Shown in pieces: positions 16,132 to 26,352 of a stretch of DNA of 64,000 nt. A program made the translations under genes and the position numbers. Under the pieces are notes generated by a model, which did not search any database, was not told the origin of the DNA, and worked only from the letters and a program-made list of their open reading frames with translations. Source of the DNA: Micromonospora inyonensis (lineage in GTDB: Bacteria; Actinomycetota; Actinomycetes; Mycobacteriales; Micromonosporaceae); NCBI RefSeq assembly GCF_900091415.1, contig NZ_FMHU01000002.1, forward strand, positions 1,426,001 to 1,490,000, given 5' to 3'. Within the stretch, counting starts at the first letter, position 1. The number at the start of each line of letters is the position of its first letter.

Positions 16132-16215
16132 GGCTCCCGGCCCGCCAGTCGGATACCCGCCAGTTGATAGAAAGTTATCTACTTCTGCATGTCAGTCGTC
16201 TAACATCTCCTCACC

Positions 16216-16235
16216 TGATCGACAGATGTCGATCA
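16216..16235. promoter_or_regulatory. Inverted repeat upstream of second subtilase
   Basis: TGATCGAC (16216-16223) and GTCGATCA (16228-16235) are perfect 8-bp arms around AGAT, 30 bp before the ATG at 16266. It would form a small hairpin in the leader or a dimeric regulator site. An AT-rich stretch at 16164-16206 just upstream probably contains the promoter. Confidence 0.45.
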
Positions 16236-16265
16236 TGCTCCACGGTGATGGAAGGACATGCCCAG

Positions 16266-18494
<2,229 letters not shown>

Positions 18495-18524
18495 CCCGCC
18501 TCGACGCCGGATCCTCGGCCGGCC

Positions 18525-18553
18525 GGGCCCCTTCGCGCGACGCGGAGGGGCCC
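18525..18553 (+). terminator. Terminator between convergent subtilase and pepE
   Basis: A 13-bp stem (18525-18537 with 18541-18553, one G-U wobble) closes a CGA loop. It lies 31 bp after the subtilase stop and before the end of the convergent pepE gene, so it may serve both. Confidence 0.8.
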
Positions 18554-18575
18554 ACCGGCGTCCGACGGATCGGCC

Positions 18576-19316
18576 TCAACGGCCGACCTCGAACGCACCC
18601 ACCCTCTCGACGAGCCAGGTCACATCGGCGCCACTCGGTACCTCGACCGGCTCGGACCCCCGGCAGAAGACCCGCGCGCCCGTGGTCACGCCGCCGAGCC
18701 GCATCGAACCGTCGCTCACGCGCAGCCAGGTGCCCTCGCGCATGGCGAGCACCGGGACGTCGTTCTCCTCGAGGAACTGGGTCAGTCGCTCCTCCCGGGT
18801 CTCGCCCTGGTGGGTCGAGGCCGGGTCCGGGTCGAGGTAGTGGGGGTTGATCTGGAACGGCACGAGACCGAAGGTCTCGAAGGACGGTGGTTGGACGATC
18901 GGCATGTCGTTCGTCGTCCGCAGGCTCGGCGTCGCGACGTTGGTGCCGGCACTCGAACCGACGTATGGCATCCCCTCGGCCACCCGGGCCCGTACGACGC
19001 TGATCAGACCCGCCTCGTGGATCGCCTTGACGAGACGGAAGGTGTTGCCGCCGCCGACGAAGACCGCCTCGGCCTCGGCGACCAGGTCGCGTGGCGTGCC
19101 CTCGTGTGCTCCCCGGACGGTGATGCCGAGTGGCTCCAGGGCCCGACGGACCGTGTCGGTGTAGCCGTCGTGGTCTGCCAGTGCGAAGGGGACGAACACG
19201 ATGGAGCGCCGGCCGTCGAGTGCCTGGAGGATCGCGTCGCGCGCATGCTCCAGGTAGGCCCGTCCCGGGGCCGTCGAGTTGGACAGCAGCAGCAGGTTCT
19301 GGTGGCCCTGGGTCAT
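18576..19316 (-). CDS. pepE: Dipeptidase E (peptidase family S51)
   Basis: A 246-residue cytoplasmic serine peptidase of the PepE type, which hydrolyses dipeptides with N-terminal aspartate. Family landmarks are NLLLLSNSTAPGRAYLEHA at the start, IVFVPFALADHDGY, the oxyanion-region FVGGGNTFRL, and the nucleophile elbow VGSSAGTNVA with the second Ser of GSSAG as the likely nucleophile. The histidine-containing FQINPHYLD follows. Length is normal for the family. It lies next to an IclR regulator and a peptide ABC operon, which fits a role in breaking down imported acidic dipeptides. The ATG at 19316 has GGAGACACC just upstream. Confidence 0.92.
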   Translation of the reverse strand: MTQGHQNLLLLSNSTAPGRAYLEHARDAILQALDGRRSIVFVPFALADHDGYTDTVRRALEPLGITVRGAHEGTPRDLVAEAEAVFVGGGNTFRLVKAIHEAGLISVVRARVAEGMPYVGSSAGTNVATPSLRTTNDMPIVQPPSFETFGLVPFQINPHYLDPDPASTHQGETREERLTQFLEENDVPVLAMREGTWLRVSDGSMRLGGVTTGARVFCRGSEPVEVPSGADVTWLVERVGAFEVGR

Positions 19317-19359
19317 GGTGTCTCCTCGGTGCGGCCGGTCCGGCTGGCCGGCGCGGCGT

Positions 19360-20187
19360 TCAGTGGGACCGGGTCACCCTGGTCTGCCGGGCTACGGCGG
19401 CCGAGTGCGCCCGGTTGTCGAGCAGGGCGGACAGTTGCTCCGCCGCGGCCTGTAGCGCGGGCAGGTGGTCCCGGATGTCGTCCGGACGGGCCGGGTACTT
19501 GCTCTCGCCGAGGCTGAGCGAGCCGACGGGCCGCCCCCGGAGGATGATCGGCACGGCGAGCGCCCTCGTGGCGTAGTCGTACTCGCCCTCCGAGTAGGCG
19601 TAGCCCTGGGCGACGGTCTCGACGAAGAGCCGTTCGAGTTCCTGCTCGTCGACCTTCGTCAGCCCGGTGAACGTCGCGAAGACCCGGCCGGAGATCAGGG
19701 CGCGTCGCTCGTTGCTGTCGAGGAAGGCGAAGTAGCCGCGGGAGGTGGCTCCCGCGTTGGCCGGGTACAACTCGCCGACGAGCGGGTGACTACGCAGCGG
19801 GCCGCCGCCGTCGACGGCGGCGACGCAGCGGACGTGGAGCCCGTCCGGGACGGCGAAGATGGCGGTGCGGTCGGTCTGGAAGGCCAGCGGCTCGAGCACC
19901 CGCTGCGCCAGGGCGGCCAGCCCGCCCGCCCGCTCCCAGACGGCGGCCATCCGCCACATCGTCGGTCCGAGGCTGTAGCGCCGGGTCACCGGGTCGGCGC
20001 TGAGGAAGCCACGCGCGGCGAGCGCGGCGAGGATCCGCTGCGCGGTCGACTTGTCGATGGCGAAGGCTTCGGCAAGCTCCATGACGCCCCAGTCCCGACG
20101 CCGTTCGGTGAACGACAGGAGGACCTCCAGGGCGCGGTCCACGGTCTGGAGCGGCGAGCGGGGGCGGGCGACGCCGTCGTCTGGCAT
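19360..20187 (-). CDS. IclR-family transcriptional regulator
   Basis: A 275-residue IclR regulator. The N-terminal winged helix (about 12-75) reads LQTVDRALEVLLSFTERRRDWGVMELAEAFAIDKSTAQRILAALAARGFL. The C-terminal effector domain (about 90-255) has AVDGGGPLRSHPLVGELYPANAGATSRGYFAFL and ends in the typical VPIILRGRPVGSLSL motif. It is divergent from the oligopeptide operon starting at 20354, with a small palindrome between them, and is followed on its own strand by pepE. It is the natural candidate regulator of both units; the effector is probably a peptide or catabolite. Confidence 0.93.
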   Translation of the reverse strand: MPDDGVARPRSPLQTVDRALEVLLSFTERRRDWGVMELAEAFAIDKSTAQRILAALAARGFLSADPVTRRYSLGPTMWRMAAVWERAGGLAALAQRVLEPLAFQTDRTAIFAVPDGLHVRCVAAVDGGGPLRSHPLVGELYPANAGATSRGYFAFLDSNERRALISGRVFATFTGLTKVDEQELERLFVETVAQGYAYSEGEYDYATRALAVPIILRGRPVGSLSLGESKYPARPDDIRDHLPALQAAAEQLSALLDNRAHSAAVARQTRVTRSH

Positions 20188-20250
20188 GGGTCCTCCGGGC
20201 TGGACGGGACGGGTCAGAACCTACCGCACCCTGATCCAGTTCGGGATGCC

Positions 20251-20265
20251 CTCTCAGATAGAGAG
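20251..20265. promoter_or_regulatory. CTCTC-N5-GAGAG, candidate IclR operator
   Basis: CTCTC (20251-20255) and GAGAG (20261-20265) flank AGATA, in the middle of the 166-bp gap between the IclR start and the first permease. It is the only clear dyad in the gap. Confidence 0.4.
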
Positions 20266-20353
20266 AAAGTATTGCACGAGGGTGCCGGGCCGGCGAACCC
20301 TTGGTGACGCAAAGCCCAGGTCAGGCCCAACAACGCGCAGATTGGAGGTGTCC

Positions 20354-21361
20354 GTGAACCACGTGGTGCGACGGGTGCTGGCGATGATCCCGGCACTGTT
20401 CGGTGTCGTGCTCTGCATCTTCCTTCTCACCCGCGTCCTGCCCGGTGACCCGGCCCGCACGCTCGCGGGGGAGCAGGCCGACCCGGCGACCGTCGAGAAG
20501 ATCCGCGTCGAGATGGGCCTCGACCAGCCGTTGGCCGCGCAGTTCGTCTCCTACCTGCGTGATCTCTTCTCGGGCGACCTCGGGTTCGCGTGGCACACCG
20601 GGCAGCCCGTCCTCACCGACTTCGCCTCCCGGCTGCCGGCGACGGTCGAACTCGCCGTCGTGGCGATCCTCATCTCACTGCTCGTCGGAGTCCCGATCGG
20701 GGTCGTCAGCGCGACGCGGCGCGACCGGCCCATCGACCACGCCAGCCGGATCTTCTCGCTGGTCGGGGCGTCCATGCCGCTCTTCTGGCTCGCCCTCCTC
20801 GTGATCTTCGTCTTCTACAACAAGCTCGGCTGGGAACCGGCCCCGCTGGGCCGCATCGCCCAGGACGTGAACCCCCCGACCTCGATCACCGGGCTCTACG
20901 TCCTCGACTCGCTCCTGAGCGGTGACGTCGTCGCGCTGAAGTCGTCGCTGGCCCACGTCATCTGGCCGGCCATGTGCCTCGCCACCGGGAGCACGGCGAT
21001 CATCGCCCGGATGACCCGTTCCGAGATGCTCGAGGTGATCAACCAGGACTACGTGCGCACCGCCCGATCCAAGGGCCTGCCGCCGGCCAGGGTCATCCTC
21101 AAGCACGCGTTGAAGAACGCCGCCCCGGTCATCGTGACCGTCGTCGGCCTGCAGTTCGGTCAACTCCTCGGCGGCGCGGTCATCACCGAGACGGTCTTCA
21201 GCTGGCCCGGCATCGGCCAGTACGTGGTCCAGTCCGTGCTCGCCACCGACTACGCGCCGGTGCAGGCATTCACGCTGCTGGCCGCAGTCGTCTACCTGAC
21301 GGTCAACCTCTGTGTCGACCTGTTCAACGCCCGCCTGGACCCGAGGATCGAGAATGCCTGA
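20354..21361 (+). CDS. Peptide ABC transporter permease (DppB type)
   Basis: A 335-residue inner-membrane subunit of an oligopeptide/dipeptide importer. It shows the DppB/OppB plan: a first helix (VLAMIPALFGVVLCIFLLTRVLPGDP), a periplasmic stretch with the GEQADPATVEKIRVEMGLDQPL signature, then five further helices. The cytoplasmic EAA loop is VRTARSKGLPPARVILKHALKNA. The GTG at 20354 lies five bases after GGAGG. The much longer open frame upstream adds only non-homologous sequence. The stop overlaps the next permease start by eight bases. Confidence 0.93.
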   Translation: MNHVVRRVLAMIPALFGVVLCIFLLTRVLPGDPARTLAGEQADPATVEKIRVEMGLDQPLAAQFVSYLRDLFSGDLGFAWHTGQPVLTDFASRLPATVELAVVAILISLLVGVPIGVVSATRRDRPIDHASRIFSLVGASMPLFWLALLVIFVFYNKLGWEPAPLGRIAQDVNPPTSITGLYVLDSLLSGDVVALKSSLAHVIWPAMCLATGSTAIIARMTRSEMLEVINQDYVRTARSKGLPPARVILKHALKNAAPVIVTVVGLQFGQLLGGAVITETVFSWPGIGQYVVQSVLATDYAPVQAFTLLAAVVYLTVNLCVDLFNARLDPRIENA

Positions 21362-22262
21362 CACCACCGTGTCCGCCACCGCGCCGGGCAGCCGGACCGC
21401 GTCGGCCGACCAGGCGAGGTCGAGGCCCACGACGGCGTGGCGCCTGCTGGTCCGCAACCGCCTGGCGATGGTCGGTCTCGTCTTCATCGCGATCTGGACA
21501 ATCGGTGCACTCCTGGCCGACCTGCTGCCGTACTCGCCCACCGAGACCGGGGTCGGCGGGCTTCTCGAGCCACCCTCCCGCGAGCACCTCTTCGGCACGG
21601 ACAACTTCGGTCGCGACATCCTCGCCCGGGTCCTCGCCGGCGGGCGGATCTCGCTCTGGACGGGGCTCATCGCCGTCGGGATCTCGCTCCTCGTGGGTGT
21701 CCCGATCGGCGCCATCTCCGGCTTCGTCGGCGGCGCGGTGAGCACGGTGCTCATGCGGGTGATGGACGTGCTCCTCGCCTTCCCGTCCCTCGTCCTGGCC
21801 ATGGCGATCGCCGCAGCCCTCGGGCCCGGCCTGGCCAGCGCGATGGTCGCCGTGGGCGTCGTCGGCATCCCCGAGTTCGCCCGCATCGTCTACAGCCAGA
21901 CCCGCTCGCTGCGGGAGCGTGACTTCGTCGAGGCGGGCCGCGCCATCGGGCTGCGGGACCGCACGATCCTCCTCCGCCACATCGTCCCGAACACCGTCGC
22001 CCCGATCCTCGTCCGGTCGACCCTCGGCATGGGCTACGCGATCCTCACGGCCGCCTCGCTCAGCTTCATCGGCCTCGGCGCGCAGCCGCCGACGGCGGAG
22101 TGGGGCGTCATGATCTCGGACGGCCGTGGCTACATCATCAGCGGCGAGTGGTGGATGACCTTCTTCCCGGGCATCGCCATCGCCACCTCGATTCTCGGCT
22201 TCAACCTGATCGGCGACGGCCTTCGTGACGTCCTCGACCCGCGCCTGCGGACGAGCCGATGA
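21354..22262 (+). CDS. Peptide ABC transporter permease (DppC type)
   Basis: A 302-residue second permease of the same importer. A cytoplasmic N-terminus is followed by NRLAMVGLVFIAIWTIGALLADLLPYSP, then the periplasmic PPSREHLFGTDNFGRDILARVLAGGRISL block typical of DppC. More helices follow, with the EAA loop FVEAGRAIGLRDRTILLRHIVPN. It ends with the family DGLRDVLDPRLR motif. The ATG at 21354 overlaps the dppB-type stop, so translation is coupled. It pairs with the fused ATPase encoded three genes downstream. Confidence 0.93.
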   Translation: MPDTTVSATAPGSRTASADQARSRPTTAWRLLVRNRLAMVGLVFIAIWTIGALLADLLPYSPTETGVGGLLEPPSREHLFGTDNFGRDILARVLAGGRISLWTGLIAVGISLLVGVPIGAISGFVGGAVSTVLMRVMDVLLAFPSLVLAMAIAAALGPGLASAMVAVGVVGIPEFARIVYSQTRSLRERDFVEAGRAIGLRDRTILLRHIVPNTVAPILVRSTLGMGYAILTAASLSFIGLGAQPPTAEWGVMISDGRGYIISGEWWMTFFPGIAIATSILGFNLIGDGLRDVLDPRLRTSR

Positions 22263-22336
22263 CCCGGTGCGGACCTGCCACGGACGCCAGCCCATCCGCC
22301 CATCCATCCCCCACCCCTGACCCGAAGGAGAACAGC

Positions 22337-23914
22337 GTGAAGCGCAGAGCCACCCTGGCTGCCGCGGTCGCCGCCACCTTCCTCGCCGCCGGCTGTGGAG
22401 CCAACGCCAACCAGGGCGGCTCCTCGCAGGCCGGCGGGGCCGGCAAGGACACCCTCGTCGTCGCCTACTCCGAGGGCGGCAAGACCCTCAACCCCGCCGA
22501 GGCGAACGACGTCACCTCCGACACGTTCGTCGTGGCGGCCTACGACCAGCTGGTCACGTACGACCGCACGACGGTCGACGGCAAGCCGACCGCCAAGACG
22601 GACACCATCGTGCCGATGCTGGCGGAGAAGTGGGAGGTGAGCCCCGACTCGAAGAGCTACACGTTCACGCTGCGGCAGGGCGTGACGTTCGAGGACGGTT
22701 CGCCCCTCGACTCCGACGATGTCGTCAAGTCGTTCGACTTCATCAAGAAGTCGAGCTCGGCGAGCTTCCTCTACGGCATGGCCGGCATCGACACCGTGAC
22801 CGCGGTCGACCCGCAGACGGTGAAGATCGGCCTCACCGCGCCGAACCACCTCTTCCTGCAGATCCTGCCGATGTACTCGTTCTCGATCATCAACATCGAC
22901 AAGGTCAACGCCGAGGGCGGCGCCAAGTGGCTCGACACCAACACCGCGGGTTCCGGCCCCTACCGGCTGAAGAAGTGGGACCCGGCGACGGAGGCCGTGC
23001 TCGAGCGCAAGGACACCTACTGGGGTGAGAAGCCGGCGCTGCGCACCATCAACACCAAGTTCATCGGCGAGGCGAGCAACCGCGTCCAGCTCCTCAGCAA
23101 GGGCGAGGTCGACATCGCGCTCGAGGTGCCGGCGAAGGACGTCGATACCCTGTCGAAGCAGTCCGGCGTCACCGTCGACTCCCGGGCCAGCAACAAGGTC
23201 CTCTTCTTCGGGATGAACAACGCGATCAAGCCGTTCGACAACCCGAAGGTCCGCCAGGCGATCTCGTACGCGATCCCGTACGACAAGCTCGTCAACGACG
23301 TCATGAAGGGCCAGGCGTCGCCGATGCGCTCGTCGGTGGCCAGCTCGACCCCGGGCTTCAGCGACGCCGGCTACGTCTACTCGTACGACCTCGGCAAGGC
23401 CAAGGCGCTGCTCGCGGAGGCCGGCCACCCCAACGGCTTCAGCTTCGACTTCATCCTCGGCAGCGGCTTCCAGGACTGGTCGGACGACGCCGTCCTCATC
23501 CAGGCCGAGCTGGCGAAGATCGGCGTGACGATGAACATCAAGAACATGGCGCGTCCGCAGTTCCTCGAGGCGCTCGCGACGAAGAAGGTGCAGAGCTACA
23601 TCACCCGCTGGACCTCCTTCGTCAACGACCCGGGCTACCACCTCGGCCTCCTGCTGACCAGTGACGGCACGAGCAACTACGCCAACTTCCACAACGCCGA
23701 GGTCGACAACCTCTGGAAGAAGGCCGCGACCGAGCCGGACCAGAAGGTCCGCAACGACCTGTACGGCAAGGCGCAGGAGATCATCAACACCCAGGCGCCG
23801 TGGGCGTACCTGTACGAGTACAACATCGTCGTCGCGCAGCGCGAGGGCGTGCAGGGGTACACCTCGTACCCCGACGGGATCATCCGCTTCTTCCAGATGA
23901 GCAACAAGGGCTGA
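22337..23914 (+). CDS. Peptide-binding lipoprotein, SBP family 5
   Basis: A 525-residue extracellular solute-binding lipoprotein of the DppA/OppA type. The lipobox LAAGC places the lipidated cysteine at residue 20. The body has DTLVVAYSEGGKTLNPAEAND, the family-5 motif YTFTLRQGVTFEDGSPLDSDDVVKSF (given here as one block of the mature protein), and later WDPATEAVLERKDTYWGEKPAL. The GTG at 22337 follows GAAGGAG by six bases. A 15-bp hairpin right after the stop may stabilise the upstream mRNA or limit read-through, which would help explain excess binding protein over the other subunits. The ligand is unknown; context suggests short peptides or acylated amino acids. Confidence 0.93.
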   Translation: MKRRATLAAAVAATFLAAGCGANANQGGSSQAGGAGKDTLVVAYSEGGKTLNPAEANDVTSDTFVVAAYDQLVTYDRTTVDGKPTAKTDTIVPMLAEKWEVSPDSKSYTFTLRQGVTFEDGSPLDSDDVVKSFDFIKKSSSASFLYGMAGIDTVTAVDPQTVKIGLTAPNHLFLQILPMYSFSIINIDKVNAEGGAKWLDTNTAGSGPYRLKKWDPATEAVLERKDTYWGEKPALRTINTKFIGEASNRVQLLSKGEVDIALEVPAKDVDTLSKQSGVTVDSRASNKVLFFGMNNAIKPFDNPKVRQAISYAIPYDKLVNDVMKGQASPMRSSVASSTPGFSDAGYVYSYDLGKAKALLAEAGHPNGFSFDFILGSGFQDWSDDAVLIQAELAKIGVTMNIKNMARPQFLEALATKKVQSYITRWTSFVNDPGYHLGLLLTSDGTSNYANFHNAEVDNLWKKAATEPDQKVRNDLYGKAQEIINTQAPWAYLYEYNIVVAQREGVQGYTSYPDGIIRFFQMSNKG

Positions 23915-23923
23915 CGCCGAGGC

Positions 23924-23972
23924 AGGCGTGCCGCCGGGCCGCCGCGGACCCGACACGCCCGGCGGCACGCCT
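23924..23972 (+). terminator. Intra-operon hairpin after binding-protein gene
   Basis: Arms 23924-23938 and 23958-23972 pair perfectly over 15 bp with a 19-nt loop. The hairpin lies 10 bp after the binding-protein stop and 50 bp before the M20 hydrolase start, so it acts within the operon as a partial terminator or mRNA stabiliser. Confidence 0.65.
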
Positions 23973-24022
23973 CCCCGCGCCACCTCGAACCACCCCTCCC
24001 GCAACGACACCTGGAGCCCGAC

Positions 24023-25348
24023 GTGACCACCACACCCCCCGACTGGGAGACCCGGGTCCTCGACGAGATCGAGCGCACCCGGGACGAACTGCTGACGCTC
24101 GCCGGAGACCTCATCCGGATCCCGAGCGAGAACCCTCCGGGGGACTGCACGGACGTCGGCAACTTCATCGCCGACCACCTGCGCGCCGCGGGCCTCGACC
24201 CCGAGGTCCACGACGCGGGGGACGGTCGCCTCAGCGTCGTCGTCCACCGTGCCGCGAGCAACGCCGCGGTGGACGACGACCCCAACTCGGCGCGCCACCT
24301 GGTGCTCGCCGGTCACACCGACGTCGTCCCCGTCGGTGACCTGGACCGTTGGACGTTTCCCCCCTTCGCGGGGGACATCGTCGACGGCTACCTCCGTGGT
24401 CGCGGGGCGAGCGACATGAAGGCCGGCCTCGCCGGTGTCATCCACACGCTCGTCGTCCTGCACCGTCTCGGCGTCCCGCTCGCCGGGAAGCTGTCGCTCG
24501 CGGCGGTCCCCGACGAGGAGCAGGGCGGTTCGCGCGGCGCGGACTGGCTCCTCGACCAGGGGGTCCTCGACGGCGCGACCGGCGCGATCATCGCCGAGCC
24601 GGCCGAACGCACGCACCCGACGATCGGCCAGAAGGGCAGCAACTGGTTCCGGATGACGATCGACGGCAGGCCGGGGCACGGCAGCCTCCAGCCGCTGCAC
24701 GGCGTCAACGCGAACCTCCTCGCGGCCAAGGCCGTCATCGCCCTGCAACAGCTCTGGGAGATGAAGCCGTCGCCGCCCGGGGACGTGGTCGAGCTCATCG
24801 AGCGGTCGAAGACGTTCGCCGAGGAGCGCGAGGGCTACGGAGCCGGCATCGGTGCCGTCTTCGAGCACGTCACCGTCAACATCGGCACGATCCACGGCGG
24901 TACGTCCTCCAACGTCGTCGCGGACCGGTGCGTCGTCGACGTCGACACCCGCGTGCCGATCGGGTTGTCGCGCGCCGAGGTCCTCGCCCGGGTCGACGAG
25001 CTGCTCGCCGAGGCGGGCGTCGAGGCGACGATCGAGCCGACCGGCTTCCGTAGCGAACCCAACTGGACGGTGCCGAGCGACCCCGTGGTCACCGAACTCG
25101 TCGCGGTCCTGCGCGAACTGACCGGTGACCCCACCGCGGAGGGGGTGCTCCAGTGGGCGTCCTCCGACGCCCGCACCTTCCGCAGCCACGGCATCCCCGT
25201 GCTCCAGTACGGGCCGGCGGAGCTGGCCACCATCCACGGCTTCGACGAGAGGGCACCCGTCGCCGACGTCGTCCTCGCCGCGAAGACCTACGCCCTGACC
25301 ACCCTCCGGTACCTCGGCGTCGCCGGGACCGCTGTCGAAAGCGAATGA
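24023..25348 (+). CDS. M20-family metallohydrolase (ArgE/DapE-like)
   Basis: A 441-residue di-zinc amidohydrolase/peptidase of family M20. Metal and catalytic residues are visible: His98 and Asp100 in LAGHTDVVP, Asp131 in GRGASDMKAG, the general base Glu165 and ligand Glu166 in VPDEEQGG, and a C-terminal His in TIHGFDE. The lid (dimerisation) domain lies at about residues 205-320 and includes RPGHGSLQPLHGVNA. The family removes acyl groups from amino acids or cleaves short peptides. Here it sits inside a peptide importer operon and probably processes the imported compound. The GTG at 24023 begins the family N-terminus, and the stop overlaps the next ATG. Confidence 0.92.
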   Translation: MTTTPPDWETRVLDEIERTRDELLTLAGDLIRIPSENPPGDCTDVGNFIADHLRAAGLDPEVHDAGDGRLSVVVHRAASNAAVDDDPNSARHLVLAGHTDVVPVGDLDRWTFPPFAGDIVDGYLRGRGASDMKAGLAGVIHTLVVLHRLGVPLAGKLSLAAVPDEEQGGSRGADWLLDQGVLDGATGAIIAEPAERTHPTIGQKGSNWFRMTIDGRPGHGSLQPLHGVNANLLAAKAVIALQQLWEMKPSPPGDVVELIERSKTFAEEREGYGAGIGAVFEHVTVNIGTIHGGTSSNVVADRCVVDVDTRVPIGLSRAEVLARVDELLAEAGVEATIEPTGFRSEPNWTVPSDPVVTELVAVLRELTGDPTAEGVLQWASSDARTFRSHGIPVLQYGPAELATIHGFDERAPVADVVLAAKTYALTTLRYLGVAGTAVESE

Positions 25349-26301
25349 TCGTGCTGTCCCACGTGCTCACCGTCCTCGACCTCCTCGACCGTCCCGACGC
25401 GTCGGGCAAACTCGTCGCCCACCATCTCCGCTCCCTCGGTGACGACGCCTGCTCGATCGCCGTCGAGACGGTGGCGGGCGAGCAGGGTTCGACCGACTTC
25501 CTCCAGGTCACCGTCCCGGGCAGCCGGGGCCGGACCGCCGGCGGTGACGCCCCGACGCTCGGGGTCGTCGGACGCCTCGGCGGTCTCGGTGCCCGGCCGG
25601 AGCTGATCGGCTACGTGTCCGACGGGGACGGTGCGACCGCCGCCGTCGCCACGGCCGCCAAGCTGCTCGCGATGCACGCCCGGGGCGACGTCCTGCCCGG
25701 CGACGTCGTCATCTCGACGCACATCTGCCCCGACGCGCCGACCCGGCCCCATGACCCGGTGCCCTTCATGGACTCGCCGGTCGACATCACCGCGATGAAC
25801 GAGCACGAGGTCACCTCGGAGATGGACGCCGTCCTGTCCATCGACACCACGAAGGGCAACCGCATCGTCAACCACCGGGGGATCGCCATCTCCCCGACGG
25901 TCCGCGCCGGCTACATCCTCCCCGTGAGCGCCGACCTGATCAGCATCCTGGAGACCGTGTCCGGGGAGCCCGCCGTCGTGTTCGCGCTGTCGACCCAGGA
26001 CATCACGCCGTACGGCAACGGCCTTCACCACCTCAACTCGATCCTCCAGCCGGCTGTCGCGACGGCCGCGCCCGTCGTCGGCGTCGCCATCACGACGGTG
26101 ACGCCCGTGGCCGGCTGCGCGACCGGCGCGAGTCACGAGGTCGACATCGCACTGGCCGCGCGCTTCGCCCTCGAGGTCGCCAAGGGCTTCACCGCGGGCG
26201 TGGTGTCCTTCCACGACGAGGCCCAGGCGGCGCTCCTCGAGAGCCTCTACGGTCCGGCCACCCACCTGCAGACGACCGGAACGGTCCCCGGGCACTCCTG
26301 A
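25345..26301 (+). CDS. DUF1177 domain protein
   Basis: A 318-residue protein of the DUF1177 family, whose activity is not established. Recognisable blocks are VLTVLDLLDRPDASGKLVAHHL at the start, the central GDVLPGDVVISTHICPDAPTRPHDPVPFMDSPVD, and TKGNRIVNHRGIAISPTVRAGYIL. Conserved His, Cys, Asp and Glu residues in the middle suggest an enzyme. The ATG at 25345 overlaps the M20 stop (ATGA), which implies tight stoichiometric coupling with that hydrolase. DUF1177 and AroM genes recur together beside peptide transport genes, so this may be part of one catabolic pathway. Confidence 0.88.
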   Translation: MIVLSHVLTVLDLLDRPDASGKLVAHHLRSLGDDACSIAVETVAGEQGSTDFLQVTVPGSRGRTAGGDAPTLGVVGRLGGLGARPELIGYVSDGDGATAAVATAAKLLAMHARGDVLPGDVVISTHICPDAPTRPHDPVPFMDSPVDITAMNEHEVTSEMDAVLSIDTTKGNRIVNHRGIAISPTVRAGYILPVSADLISILETVSGEPAVVFALSTQDITPYGNGLHHLNSILQPAVATAAPVVGVAITTVTPVAGCATGASHEVDIALAARFALEVAKGFTAGVVSFHDEAQAALLESLYGPATHLQTTGTVPGHS

Positions 26302-26352
26302 TCGGGCGGGCGCGACCGCGCTCAGCGGCACCACGGAACAAGGAGCACGCAC

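Noticed and set aside
22130..25237. A 1035-codon open frame on the minus strand across the binding-protein and M20 genes
   Set aside because: It is antisense to genes with clear motifs, has no homology of its own, and is Arg/Gly/Asp/Val-rich as expected of a high-GC shadow frame.
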